From contig JALGPY010000002.1 of assembly GCA_023055425.1 (NCBI GenBank), positions 155,631,345 to 155,695,344 of the forward strand: a stretch of 64,000 nucleotides of DNA. The letters are read 5' to 3'. The notes beneath the pieces are model-generated. The model was not told the DNA's origin, made no database searches, and worked only from the letters and a program-made list of their open reading frames with translations. This DNA comes from Linanthus parryae (taxonomy: Eukaryota > Streptophyta > Magnoliopsida > Ericales > Polemoniaceae). Below, one piece after another: positions 34,891-47,000 of the stretch; within the stretch, counting starts at the first letter, position 1, and every line of letters starts with the position of its first letter. The translations under genes were made by a program, and so were the position numbers.

Positions 34891-37462
34891 CAACTCCCAT
34901 AAGAGGTTCGACCCCCCTAGGGGACTGCCCCTCTCCTCCTTGCCGCCCAAGAAAGCCATGGAAAAGGGGTTCGGGTCTCCCTAGCGCACGGCCTAGCCAT
35001 GTGGTCTAGGGGTCGGCTGGCCCCAAGGCCTTGTGGCGGTCCTTTAGGGTTTTGGCCATGTATTGGTGGGCCCTCTTGGACCAATTTGACCCTAGTTCAT
35101 CCAAAATCAACTAAAATTGACCAAGCGCGTTAAAATTGGATTTTAACTGTCTATATGCTATTTGCATGGTGATTGGATATGTTCTTAGGTTGTCGTTTGT
35201 TTTGGATGTTTATTTGTGGTTTGTTTTACGGCCTGTGAGCTGATTAAATTAATGTAATAGTTAATTAGGTTTTACGGCCTGCGAGCCGGTCTTCTTCTCA
35301 ACTTGTGAGAACTTCTTATTTAGTATAGATGCTAGCTAGTACTAGATAAAATAGATGATAGTCAACATGGAGAAGAAGAAGCCTAAAAAATTAAACAAAC
35401 CACAAGATGGAGCATCCCACAAGGCTAAGGAGCATGGAGCATTCCACAAGCTTTGGAGCATGGACCAAAAGGTGGAGGCACATGGAGATGAGCTTGCTAT
35501 TTTATGGTTCATACATATTCTCCTACGCTTTAGAATATCTTAGTTTAGAGGCCATATCCATATCACGTTTAATTTTGTTTGTGGTTGTTTATTTATTGTC
35601 ATATTATTTTATTGTTGATGTATGGATGATGCATGCAAAATTAATAATAAGATAATTAACAACCAAGATCTTTTATTTGTGAGTTTTCCCAACTCAAAAT
35701 AAGTAGATCAGTTGATATGGATCAACGAAACAATTAAAACTAGAAAAGCAAAATACCTCATTGAAATATTGTGTTTTGCCTTCTCTTGCGTAAACACCCT
35801 TCATGAACAAGGTCTATAAATTCGGGCTTGCCAAAGCAAGGCGTTTTAATTCACCTTGGTGTGTTGCGGATGACACAAGCAAGTGATGTGTGATTGTTGA
35901 AGCAAGAGGTTGGACGCAACTAGGCAAAAGTCAATTGGATTGATGAGCCTAGAGGCACGACAATTTGGTGTTATCTAAAGGATAAAGAATAAGAAATTAT
36001 TCACCTAATTGGACCAAGAGTTTCATGGGTTGCAATTGAAAGGGGTTCCTACCTAAATAACCAATTCTTGGGTGACTTGCCAAAGCAAGCTCAAGAAGAA
36101 GTGAAATATGAATCTTGGACTCACTAGAAAATATATATGAAATTTTCCGCATTAATGGTGAGGGCTATTAATCTGAGAAAAATAGTGGGAGTTGTGTTTA
36201 ACAATTTAAGTCCTTGTTAAATATAGTCAAACATCACAATTCTTTGCATAAATCATATTATATTGAATACCCATGGCATTAAACAAACAAAACGTGACTT
36301 CATGTCCTTAGGAAGGACAAGCTGTCTGGAATATATTTTCTAGACTGGTATAAAATTGAGAAATATTCTCAAATGAAGGGAAAAATGTTGTACACGTAGA
36401 ACATAAAGTTATCTTCCCACCGACTACCAAGAAAAACTAAAAGCCTAATGAAAGGAACATCAAAGAATGGTTCTTTTGATGTAACTTGCCTCATGTCAGC
36501 TGCCATGAACTCTGAGATTTGGAAGCAAGATGAGAAATATGGAGGCGTATGATATGATCATACATTAAAAGAAGATCTTTCAAAGAGCGAGCTTGACATG
36601 AAAGGCTTGAAGCGTTTCTCCACTTTGCACTCTCTTGCTTAGCACTCGTCATTATCAAGATGGAGTGAGTTCGGGCTTGCCAAAGCAAGGCGACTTAATT
36701 CATCAAGATTTGACGCGACGACACAAGCTAGTAATGTGTGACTGCTGAAGCAAGAGGTGAAGCGCAAACTAAGCTATCTCAATAGGATTGAAAGCTTAGA
36801 GACTGGGAGTAATCTATGAGATAGATAAAGAATAAATAATTATTCTCCCAAATGGATCGATAATTGCAATGGATGAAATTATAGTTCTTGTTCAAAGGTG
36901 ATTTACTCAATATAATTGAGAATCGCTATACAAAGCACTCATAAAAGGGCTATAGGCAAAACATGTTAATGGTTAACAGCATGGGTAAATGCAAAATGTT
37001 TGCGCCAACCCCATGGGTATAAGGCAAGCATGTTGCTAAAATCAAGTTGTCTTCAAAGTCCCATAGGTGGTGTAGAGGAAGAGAAAATGCCCAAAGTACC
37101 TGGAAGGAAATTTTAAAGGAATTATCAATTCCAAATTAGGTATTTGTGTTATAGAAGTCAATATGTATATCTCATCATCATGAGTATATGATACTAGATG
37201 AGGATCTCACATTTATAGAAATGTGGTGGATCTCAAGAGATGTAGACAATTGAATAAGGAAGAAATAAACCTACACGTGGGGCAATGAAGCAAGGGGTTG
37301 TTGAATTAGTCGTAGGAAAGTATTAATACCTTTTTCGGAATTATCCATGGATTAGACAAATACGATTATGTCACTACTTTGAGTGGATAAATTATCATAG
37401 TTTCTTGTTTTGACAAGAAAAATCTTTTATTAAAATAGTGGACAAATGTTGTTCCATTTATT

Positions 37463-39060
37463 TTGATAAAATGCATTATTATAATGCACTTTTGTCTAAG
37501 TGGATTGTATATCCTTGATCATGATAATTTCATCTATAACATTAAACCCAAGAGGTTTGCATATAATGATATGAACCTCACTTATCTTTTGCATTTTTGT
37601 TTAGACCACATAAATGAGAAATACATATCTAGGCTCCATAAAGATGGATTTCTGGACTCATTTGATTTTGTATCATATGAGACATGTAGGACTTGTTTAA
37701 TGGGCAAGATATGATCTTTGGAAATTATACACATTGATGTATGTAGGCCGCTAAGCGCGAATGCTAAAGATGGTTTTCAGTACTTCATCATATTTACTAA
37801 TGGGATCAGAGAAATATGGATTTGTGTATCTTATAAACGAATCAAAATTCTTTGAAGAGTTCAAGGAATTAAAGAATGAAGTAGAAAGCCAGCTTAGCAA
37901 AAGTATCATGGCTCTATGATTGGATCGTGAATGAGAATACTTGAGCCAATAGTTTGAACATCTAAAGGAGTATGGGATGCGATCCCAACCCACTCTACCT
38001 AGAACTCCATTATGGAATGGCGTGTCTAAAGGTATGTGTCAAACAAATCTTCCAGTATACTTTTAAGGGTCATGTTCTAATTACAACAAATTTTGCCCTT
38101 AACCGTGTTCCATCTAAATTAATTATGAAAAAAACACCATATGAGATATGGACTAGGAAGTGTCCTAGTATGTCATTCATAAATAATTTGGGTTATGAAG
38201 TTTATGTAAATAGTTTACAGATAAACATGAACCCAAGTCGGATAAATGTACTATGTGGAGTATCCTGAGGAAACAAGGGATATTGTCTCTACACTCCAAT
38301 CGAGAACAAATTGTTTGTTGCTCGAACCGCTGTGTTTTCAGATAGAGATTGTCTCTAAAAGAAACAGTGGGAGAACAGTAGAACTTGAAGGAGTTCAAGA
38401 ACCACAAAAGAACATTAATCCTTTTAATGAAACATGAGCAGGATCACAAAGAGTTGTAGAGCAACCTACTCAGGTAACACAAGAACCTCGTAGGTTAAAT
38501 ATGTCAAGAGGCTAGAGAAATATGGATTTCTCATGACCCCGTTGATGTGTTGCTCATGGTTATGAGCCTATAACCTATGAGATGGCCACAAGTGGGTCAT
38601 ACTCTTAGAAATGGCATGGAGCAATGAGATACGATATGGAATCCATGTATTCCAACAAAGTATGGACTTTGGTGGAACCACCTGAAAGGGTAGGACCCAT
38701 ATGGTGCAAGTGGGTTATGAGGAAACCAACATGGATGGTAATATGATTATTTAAGGGACAATTGGTTGGAAAAAGGGTTTCATGTGAGTTCATAGTATAG
38801 ACTATGATGAAATCGTTCCCCAATTGTGGTGCTTAAATCCATTAGCATCTTGCTTGCAGCAATCTGTCTACGGATTGAGTCAAGCTTATCGGAGTTGGAA
38901 TCTTTGATTGATTGATGAAATCAAATGGTTTGATTGCATCTAGAAAGAAGATGAAGCTTGTGTTTACAAGAAGATTAGTGGGAGCATAGTTAAATTTCTG
39001 GTCTTGTATGTAGAGATATACTAATAACTGAGAATGATGTCCCTAATCGGCAATCTTGTA
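37463..39060 (+). pseudogene. Copia pol remnant: GAG-pre-integrase, integrase, RT fragments
   Basis: At 37463-37714 a frame reads SGLYILDHDNFIYNIKPKRF and ends HKDGFLDSFDFVSYETC then RTCLMGK, the GAG-pre-integrase domain. From 37730 HIDVCRPLSANAKDGFQYFI is the start of integrase, then stops and shifts. Near 38670-39020 scattered segments (for example IDYDEIVPQLWCLN, QQSVYGLSQAYRSWN) correspond to the reverse transcriptase. The gag part at 34.6-37.4 kb is almost unreadable; it holds two related blocks around CGGGCTTGCCAAAGCAAGGC (35824 and 36671), which suggest an internal duplication. No active enzyme is possible. Confidence 0.75.
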
Positions 39061-42000
39061 GAGATTATCTAGGGATTCTTTTTCAATGATAGACTCAGGC
39101 CAAGCAACCTGTAAGAATTTATGGAGATAGATCAAGATAGTTGTCCAGCTTGAGTCATGGTACATATATCGACAAGGTGTTGAAATGGTTCAACATGTGA
39201 GAATATGAATTCTTACCCATGTCACATGGAATTAGTCTTTATAAGAACTAATTGTCTTTCCAATTAGATTGAGAAAGGACCGTATGAATGAGATTCACGA
39301 GATACGCCATATCATGTACTAGGCCAGACGTGTCATTTAGTATGACACACTGATACCAGTTAAATCCAGGTGAGTGTCACTGGATAATTATTAAGAGTAT
39401 CCTTGAAGTACTTGATAAGAACTTATGATGAATTATTGATTAATGGATGATAGGAAGAGTTTACTGTAAGGAGTTTCAGTGATGAGAACTTCCAATCTAA
39501 CAAAGAAGATTTCAGATTATAGTCAAGTTTTATGTTTTGCACTAGTGGGAGAGACTGTGAGCTGGAAAGGTTCCAGGCAAGATTCAGTTGCCGATTCTAA
39601 CACAGAGGACTGAGTATATTAATGCATAAGATGCCACTCAAAATATTTAATTTCAATCAATTTGTTGATAGAGGAGATGTGAATATTTGCAAAGTACAAG
39701 AGATGTCTCTCTTTCCTTGCGCAGTAAAAGCATGAGGGCAGCGCTAGATCAATAGACATATGATGCAGGAGATTGACTCTAGTGCAAGTGGTAGACTGTT
39801 GGAAGTATGCCCTAGAGGCAATCTATTTCTTGTGACATTTATGGATTTACTATTAATTATGTTATCGATATGGAGATATGTTAACATGAATGAAGTCCTT
39901 AGAATATAAATGATATATTCTTAAATATCCGTAGTCGATTATATTGATTAAAGGGACAATCAATTATAGACTAGTATTAGGTTGGATTGATATGGAGATA
40001 TCAAGATCCAACACATTGGTATGAATTAGGAGTAATAGCATACTGAATTGACCAACAAACGAGAAGGATACATTAGATTATGTCAAAGTCACAATCGCTT
40101 CTCGTAGTGCTAATGGTATTGTAATCCTTAAACTTGAAGTCACTAGATACTCTAGTTGTGGAATATCGTGCTTTGATATTATCAAACGTTGCGCCTTAAC
40201 CGGGTAACTATAAAGGTAGTTATCGGGCATGACAGGAAGCAAGCTTAGAGATCGTAGTGGCGTAGACAAGATTTGTCCCTCCCACATAATGAGAGTAAAT
40301 ATCCATGGGCCACTCGAGGTATGGTGCTTATAAAATGTATGGCCAGACTCAGATAAATCAATATGGATATATGATGTTATCTGCACGAATAAGCATATTC
40401 CCCGGATCGAGGAACTATGGATTGGATATACGAGTGTGACTAATATGTCTCGTGTTCAATCCGAATATGGATACAAAGGGATAATACAATACATGAACAT
40501 TGGGAACACGGTTTGCCGGGTGACTATTTCTATTAGTTGGGTAGCGTGGATGTCTTGCTAGAGGCCGCTCCATGTTAGTATTTGTTACTACCAACTAAGT
40601 AGAAACCTATGGGGTCACACTCCTTATGGAATAGACCGGACTTGGAAATGATTAATATGATTAATTAATTATAATTATCAATACGGAACTACTTGCAAAC
40701 TTAGTAGGACTAATTTGCAAGTTGAACTAATTCGTGTATGGACAGGATTAGGATATGGACTTTTATGCAGTCAACAAAGAGTTGTTGGACTATATAATGG
40801 ACACTCCTAGCTTCCTTCCACGACTAATGGTCATAACAAATTGAGTGGGATAAAGAAGAAAGGAGAGAGAGCAAGACCAAAAGGGCCGACCCCCCCATGG
40901 TCCGCCCCTACCCCGTCGGCCAAAGAAAGAGGGTCGAGCCCCTCTTGTTGTGTTCGTTGTGTGATTGTGATCTTCTTCCTCTTCCTCATTCAATCCTAGC
41001 TAGCACAAAGGCTTGAATGATCCGGTTTCAATCCTAGGAGTGGACTAGCCATAGAGACGTGAATACTATTTTACGTGAGAAGTCATCACAGGAGAACCCA
41101 AATGTATGTAGATACTAGAATCCTTTACTATCGTTATGTAGTCTCTTCCTGTGATCCTTGGTGGGATTTGAGCAGGATTAATTTTTTTTATTCACCTGCG
41201 TAACCTGCATCAAAACCCTACACCACAATCGCCCGGACCCCAGCCGCTCTGCAATTGAAGCAGGCAACAGCATCACAGGAGCACCCCAGAGGCCCCCCGT
41301 CGTTCCAGAATTTGAACGGACCAACAGCGCCTTGCAAAGACCCTCTCGCCCCAAACACAGTCGGCGCAAAATCCCAACCGCCGGAGCCGCTTGAGAAGTC
41401 CACTCCGACGACGATCGTGCTGCTCCAAAACGAGCCAAACATTCCAAGCCCTCTAACGACCACAAACGGCCTCCAACTAACCTCCAAGAAGACGCCAACA
41501 ACTCATGTGGACGCACGACGACTGCCTCTTTCACAATAACCGACTTTACTTCTGGAATTACAGTTGCCGACACCCAAACCGCTGTCACAACCTTCGCTCT
41601 GTTGTCACCGCTCTCCGGCCGCTGCACCAGTCTCTCTAGGGAAACCACCACCGTCGTTCCAGGACCACTCCGGTAACCTGCACCTATTGACGGGACCTGG
41701 CTTGTTTCCTCAACGGAGGGAAGTTAGGGCTCCCGAAAAATTCCAGTTTAGTCAACGCTTTGAGCCCAATTCACCAATTGGGTCTCATTTTGTTCTTGGC
41801 CTAATTCTTTTGGGCAGAAGGAATTTGGGCTTAGTGTTGGACTTTGTGCTGATTTGGGACTACAAAGTGAGGTACCCCAGTTCGTGCGCCGTCAATATGA
41901 TTAGGAAAAAGTATTTATGGATGTGTTGACAATTTTTCCCACCTTCACCTTGCGGATAATGTGCTTTTCAATCGCGGGAGAGTTGATACAGGTCAATCGT

Positions 42001-42321
42001 ATCTTCACCATTAATTAGTATTAATATTACATCTATTGACTTAATTGTTAGGTAGTATTCTTAGTTAGTTTATTCAATTAGTTGTTTATTTAATTAAGGA
42101 CTGGGTTTTTTTGTCGGCTCTTTCCCGGCCCGTTAGGTCGAACTATAGGTATAAGTTTCTCTATTTGAATAATTTTAGTCACTCAGTTTATTTCATCTAA
42201 CAGTCAAAAGAATTAAAATATGTCGTGTTGCTCTTTTCGTGTTCGTGTCTGTTCGAGTTCGTGTGGAGACCTGTAACTTCTCGAATTGCTACGATGTTAG
42301 GAAAATTAACCTAACAACATC

Positions 42322-42780
42322 CATCCATTGATATTCCCCATTTTGACAAGCTTTGACCATCCCTTGGAAGTGTTCTTCTTTTTTCGATAATCCATCATCT
42401 TATGGCCTATTTTTCCACAATTGTGGCATTATCCATGAATTCATTCTTCTCATTTCCAGCCTTCCTCATGAGATTGATCCTTGATTTCTGTTCCACAATG
42501 TGGACCGCTGATTGAAAGCTATTAGACAGATTTCAATGGCGAAGTCGTTTATTTTTTAAATCTGAAGACGAACAATGAGTTCTTCCATCTCTAGCTTGTG
42601 GTTTAAGTAGGTTTTGTAGTTTTTCGAAGCAGAGAATAACTTTTGTATCACAATGTCTACATGCAAGGAATTTGTCTGGGAGAAACATTTTGTCCGCTTT
42701 TACATTATTGATGACACATGACTCTGTTTAGAATATGTCATTCTAAACTCCATGGGAATATGTTGGTAAGATGAGATTTG
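42322..42780 (-). pseudogene. Copia gag remnant with zinc knuckle, right half of the split element
   Basis: On the minus strand near 42430-42320 the frame reads CHNCGKIGHKMMDYRKKK, a CX2CX4H zinc knuckle in which the last Cys has become Tyr, followed by SKGWSKLVKMGNINGW. Further gag sequence upstream is weak. It is separated from its pre-integrase part (30.15-30.3 kb) by the tandem array at 30365-42316. Confidence 0.65.
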
Positions 42781-43740
42781 CGGTTTCTTATTTGCGGTTA
42801 AAATTTACAACATACTGATTGTCAGAGTTATCTGCTATCTCTAGAATAGAAATGTCGTAAATTGATTGTCTGACAAAAAGGAAACTGAAATTTAAACAGA
42901 TAACTTTCTTCCAGAAAATTACTAACAGGAATTTCATAGATAAAATTCTGTCAGAAAAGTACTTGACAGAAACTTGACAGATCAAAGAGTCTGAAAGGAA
43001 CTTTCAGATTAAAATATGACAGAAAAATTATGGAAATACTCTGTCAAAATAATAACAAATAATATCTAGATATAAAATATCGTTAGAAATATAAATGATA
43101 AAATATGTACTTTCATTAAGAATTACACAAATGAAATCGGTACAGAAAATATAGTCACAAATTTAAAAAGATAATTTTTTTACTTTCAGCCAAAAATACA
43201 AAGATGAAATATGTACAAAAAATATCACAGAAATTGAACAGATAAAATCTGGACAGTCAGCCAAAAATACACAAATGAATTCTGTATAAAAAAAATATTG
43301 CCAAAAAATTAAACAGATAAAATTTGGACCGGCAGTAAAAAAAATACACAAATGATATCTATACAAAAATATTAATAGAAAAGATAAATTCTTGAAAAAA
43401 ATTACTTCTATTAAATTAACAAATGAAGTCTGTATTAACAGGAATAGTGAGATGTATTTTGCATTGATAGAAAATTAACCTGATAAATTCTGCATTATTA
43501 AAGAATGAAATGTGCATTGCCAAAAAAATAAACAGATGAACTATGCACGATCAAAAATTAACAGATGAATTCTGCACTGATAGAAAATTAAGTTAATGAA
43601 TATTTCACTGTAAAAAAGTGAAATTTGAAGTGCCAGAAAAATAAACATATGAATCTTGCTCTGATAGAAAACTAAGGAGATGAAATGCTGGGTGTCTGCA
43701 AAAAAAAATTCTGAAGAAAATCCAACTAGTTGAACTGCAA
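42781..43740. repeat. Degenerate AT-rich repeat field, ACAGATGAA(T/A)TCTG motif
   Basis: About 950 bp built from diverged repeats of AAAATTAACAGATGAATTCT-like words, alternating with GCACTGATAGAAAATTAA and AAAAATACACAAATGAA. The spacing varies between about 35 and 70 bp. It contains no ORF. It lies where the 5' untranslated region and 5' LTR of the minus-strand copia would be expected, but no clear LTR is present. Confidence 0.55.
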
Positions 43741-43794
43741 ATCAGGGCCTCACCGATTCAATGACCGGTTCAGTTTTTAAAACTTTGGAATCAA

Positions 43795-44082
43795 TAATAA
43801 ATTATCATAAGAGAAATTGTGTTCACGTCTAAATCTCGTGTAAGAAGCCTTTTCTAATTTTGTACCCAGTCCACGACATGTACGTAAAAAATAACTATAA
43901 GCTGGGAAATTTAAATGCAAAACTGAGGAAGAAGATAATGAATTGCCACGTCACCAAAATCAAAGGCGCTCATTGGAAACGTGGGCAGTTCGGGCAGCGC
44001 CAGAAAACTGCCCCTAACCATCAACTGCCATTGGCTCCAGTTTTGCAATCTCTTTCCTTGCTCTGTTCTACCCCCAAAAAAC
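43795..44082 (+). promoter_or_regulatory. Probable promoter and 5' UTR of PNSL2
   Basis: A TATA-like ACTATAAG lies near 43893, about 190 bp before the ATG. A G-box-like GCCACGTCACC is near 43945, followed by ATTGGAAACGTGGGC and CCATTGGCTCC. ACGT-core elements are common in promoters of light-responsive nuclear genes for plastid proteins. Their use here is inference. Confidence 0.4.
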
Positions 44083-47000
44083 ATGAGTTGTTTCAGTAGC
44101 CCAACAACTCTATTCCATGGCAAAATCACCGCCACCCAAAACCACCACCGCCGCCGCAAAATCCGGCAGAACCCAATCATCTCTTCACTTCCCGGCGAAG
44201 AAACCAAAATCCACCGCCGCAACATCGTGACCACGCTCCTAGCCACTTCCCTAGCACTAGGACTAAGTCCCAATGCCACCCCTATTGCAATGGCACAAAA
44301 TTGGGGCACCCATTCATGGTTGAAGGAGAAGTTCTTTCAGCCGGGGTTGTCGCCGGAGGACGCGGTGTTGAGAATCCGGCAGACGGCGGAGGGACTCCGT
44401 GACATGCGGGAAATGATGGATACAATGTCTTGGAGGTACGTCATGTTCTATATTCGCCTCAAGCAAGCCTACCTCTCACAGGACATGCCAAATGCTATGT
44501 CAATGGTGGCTGAAAACCGAAAGGAGTCGTATGTTACAAAGGCCAATGAGTTGGTTGCGAATATGGCCGAGGTATGTTTACTTTATACGAATTATAACGT
44601 TGATTTATTTTTGTCATAACTGGATCAAACATGATGTGCTCGATTAATAGCTGTTAAAACCGGACTACACGTACATAGTACATCATTTGATTTCAGTATT
44701 CATCGTTAATTGAACTAGTTTTGACTCGACTGGAATAGCACAAATTATTAATTGAACTAGTTTTGACTCGACTGGAATAGCACAAATTAATCTGGATGGA
44801 CGCAAGGTGGAAGATGAAATCGAGCACTATAATGATGATACGAGATAAATTTAGGAGTGACCAGCTTTGATCCACATCTTTATGTAAAGTCAATAATAGT
44901 TGACACTACTCTCTGAGTTGGTCTGGCTTGCTTAGAGGTCTTGAGTTCAAATCTAAGGGAATTAAATGACTGTCTATTGGCCTTCTCTGTTGAGAGGCTG
45001 TCAGTCAAAATTTTTTCAGACTAGTTTACCTCTGTGATATGGTTTGAAGACTATTGTACTATTGCAGAAGTTTATACCCAGGACCGTCTCTAGGGTTTTG
45101 GGGGCCCGAGGCGAGTATTCAGTTTGAGCCCCTCTCGAGTATGGGGTATATACAAAAACACCCTTCGTGTTCGGGGATATACAAAGACCACCCTTACAGT
45201 GGACGGCAGTTAGACAATCACCACCCCTCTGTTAGAGTTAGTCAGTAGGGGGGTGCAATATGACCTTTTTATGACCATTTTGCCCCTCTGTGTTTATGTA
45301 TTTGTTTTGTTGATGTTCTTGACCACCACCACCAACAACAACGCCACCGCCACCACCATCACCACCACCACCAACAACAACAACAACAACAAATTGGCAA
45401 AATATCACAACCCTCACAACCAGTGCCACCAAACTCCATTCAAAAACCCAAAAAACACAAGTAAAACCACAAATTAACCATTATAGGCACTGGGATAGGC
45501 ATTGGTTCCTAGACATTGTAGAAAGAACCCAAATTTGTTAACAATCTGTACCTTTGGACCCATCAAACACAAAAAATCAAGAGTCAAATTGTAGAAAGAA
45601 CCCAATTTTGTTTACAGTCAGTAGCTTTGGACCCATCAAACACAAAAAACCAAGAGTCAAATTGTAGAAAGAACCCAATTATGTTAACAATCAGTACCTT
45701 TGGACCCATCAAACACAAAAAATCAACTTGCCCAGAAACCCCCCAAAACAGAAGAATTCAAGGAATTTGTGGGTTTTCATCAGAACCGAAAACCAATCAA
45801 ATTCAGCACTCCAAACCATGATTCACATCAAACCCAACACGGGTTTTCTTGGGGAGGGAGAAAAGCGCATACCTTGGCTGAGGATTGGATAAGCAAGCCA
45901 AGATGGAGGCGATGGCTGATGAAACGGCGACGGAGGAAGTGGTCGAGGCGGCGGTGGTCATGAGGTGGGCGGGTGTGGGCCCATCTCCGGAGATTGGTCC
46001 CTGAAACCATGATGGTTGAGGCTGAGGCACAGCAAAACCCGCCATTGTTACTCTCTGTTCCTCAACTCTCAATCTCTTATGGTACAGGGAGAGCCAGAGA
46101 GGAGATGGAGGAAGGTGAAAGGTCTGAATCACCCCTGTACTGTTTTCTTCATTCCTTTTCAACCACAAATTAACCATTATAGGCACTGGGATAGGCATTG
46201 GTCCAAAGGTACTGATTGTGAACAAAATCTGGGTTATGTGCTTCATCGAGTGAGAAAGAGAGGTGAGAGAGAGGAATCACACTTGTTCCAGCATAGATCA
46301 GGACCTGGGTCGAGGCTTCTGGTTCGCCGTCGTTCGATTGCAGTGAAGGTCGTCGGCTGTTCCAGTGGGGTAGAGGACGCAGCTGGGTTGGGTGTAGGGG
46401 TGCACACGGATCGGATCGGTCCGGATTGAGGTTGAGGTAATCCGATCCGCCGGTTTACGGATTGAAACGGATCGGATCCAATCGGATCCACGGTTTTGCG
46501 GATCGGACCGGATTAATCCGCGGATCGCAAATATTTCAAAATATTTTCGAATATGTTCAACTAACAACATAAACACTAATATACAATTATCATTTAGTAT
46601 TGTTTTTAGTTAACTTACGAAATATCTTACTCTTTATATCATCAAAAATCAAAATTATTCAACACAACATTGATAAGTAATGACATTACTAAGTTAAAGT
46701 TAGCATTGGAACAAATAATATTGGTGAAATTATAAAAATTAACATAATAATAAGCATAAACGGATCGAACGGATTGACGGATCGGATCGGATTTATATTT
46801 TTCGATCCTAGTCCAATCCATCACGGATCGGTTCGGACCCAATCCGTCACGGATCGGACGGATTTGCGGATCGGTGCGGATTGGCGGATTCTTGTGCACC
46901 CCTAGTTGGGTGATGAAGGAGAGGGAGGAAGAGGAGAAGGTAAGGATGAGGAGGAGGAGACGACGATGGAGACGATGGTGGTTGTCTGTGAGAGACAGAG

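Larger units (their letters stand above)
33071..41222 (+). mobile_element. Ty1/copia retrotransposon, complete in structure, degenerate
   Basis: 5' LTR 33071-34498 (1428 bp, TGTTGCAAG...CCCAACA) and 3' LTR 39797-41222 (1426 bp, TGTTGGAAG...CCCTACA). The primer-binding site TGGTATCAGAGCC at 34500 is complementary to the initiator methionine tRNA, as usual in copia. The polypurine-like tract AAGTGGTAGAC precedes the 3' LTR. Target duplication CCACC/CCACA (33066-33070, 41223-41227), one mismatch; the unoccupied relative near 30973 reads CTCCACCATC, which confirms the site. The internal region is about 5.3 kb. The two LTRs differ at many sites, so the insertion is not very recent. Confidence 0.92.
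30365..42316 (+). mobile_element. Tandem LTR-IN-LTR-IN-LTR array of a small non-autonomous LTR retrotransposon
   Basis: Three related LTRs start TGATACGGGT or TGATACAGGT: 30365-30665, 32460-32768 and 41984-42316. Between them lie two copies of the same short internal domain (about 1.1 kb once insertions are removed). Each begins after the LTR with ATTGGT(G/T)CTT, carries a short gag-like stretch (VERLETQIEARVDKINSIF in the first), and ends with a purine-rich CCGCGGGGGAG or TCGCGGGAGAG tract just before the next LTR. The whole array is flanked by a perfect 5-bp duplication ACATC (30360-30364 and 42317-42321), so it behaves as one insertion. The first internal copy holds a hAT; the second holds a full copia element. 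No pol is encoded. Confidence 0.85.

Noticed and set aside
41178..41929. Open frames in both strands near 41.2-41.9 kb (up to 157 codons)
   Set aside because: GC-rich internal sequence of the small LTR retrotransposon; no domain and no consistent frame between its two copies (30.9-31.5 kb and here).
43981..44082. Upstream extension of PNSL2
   Set aside because: It begins at GTG; the ATG at 44083 gives a normal transit peptide.
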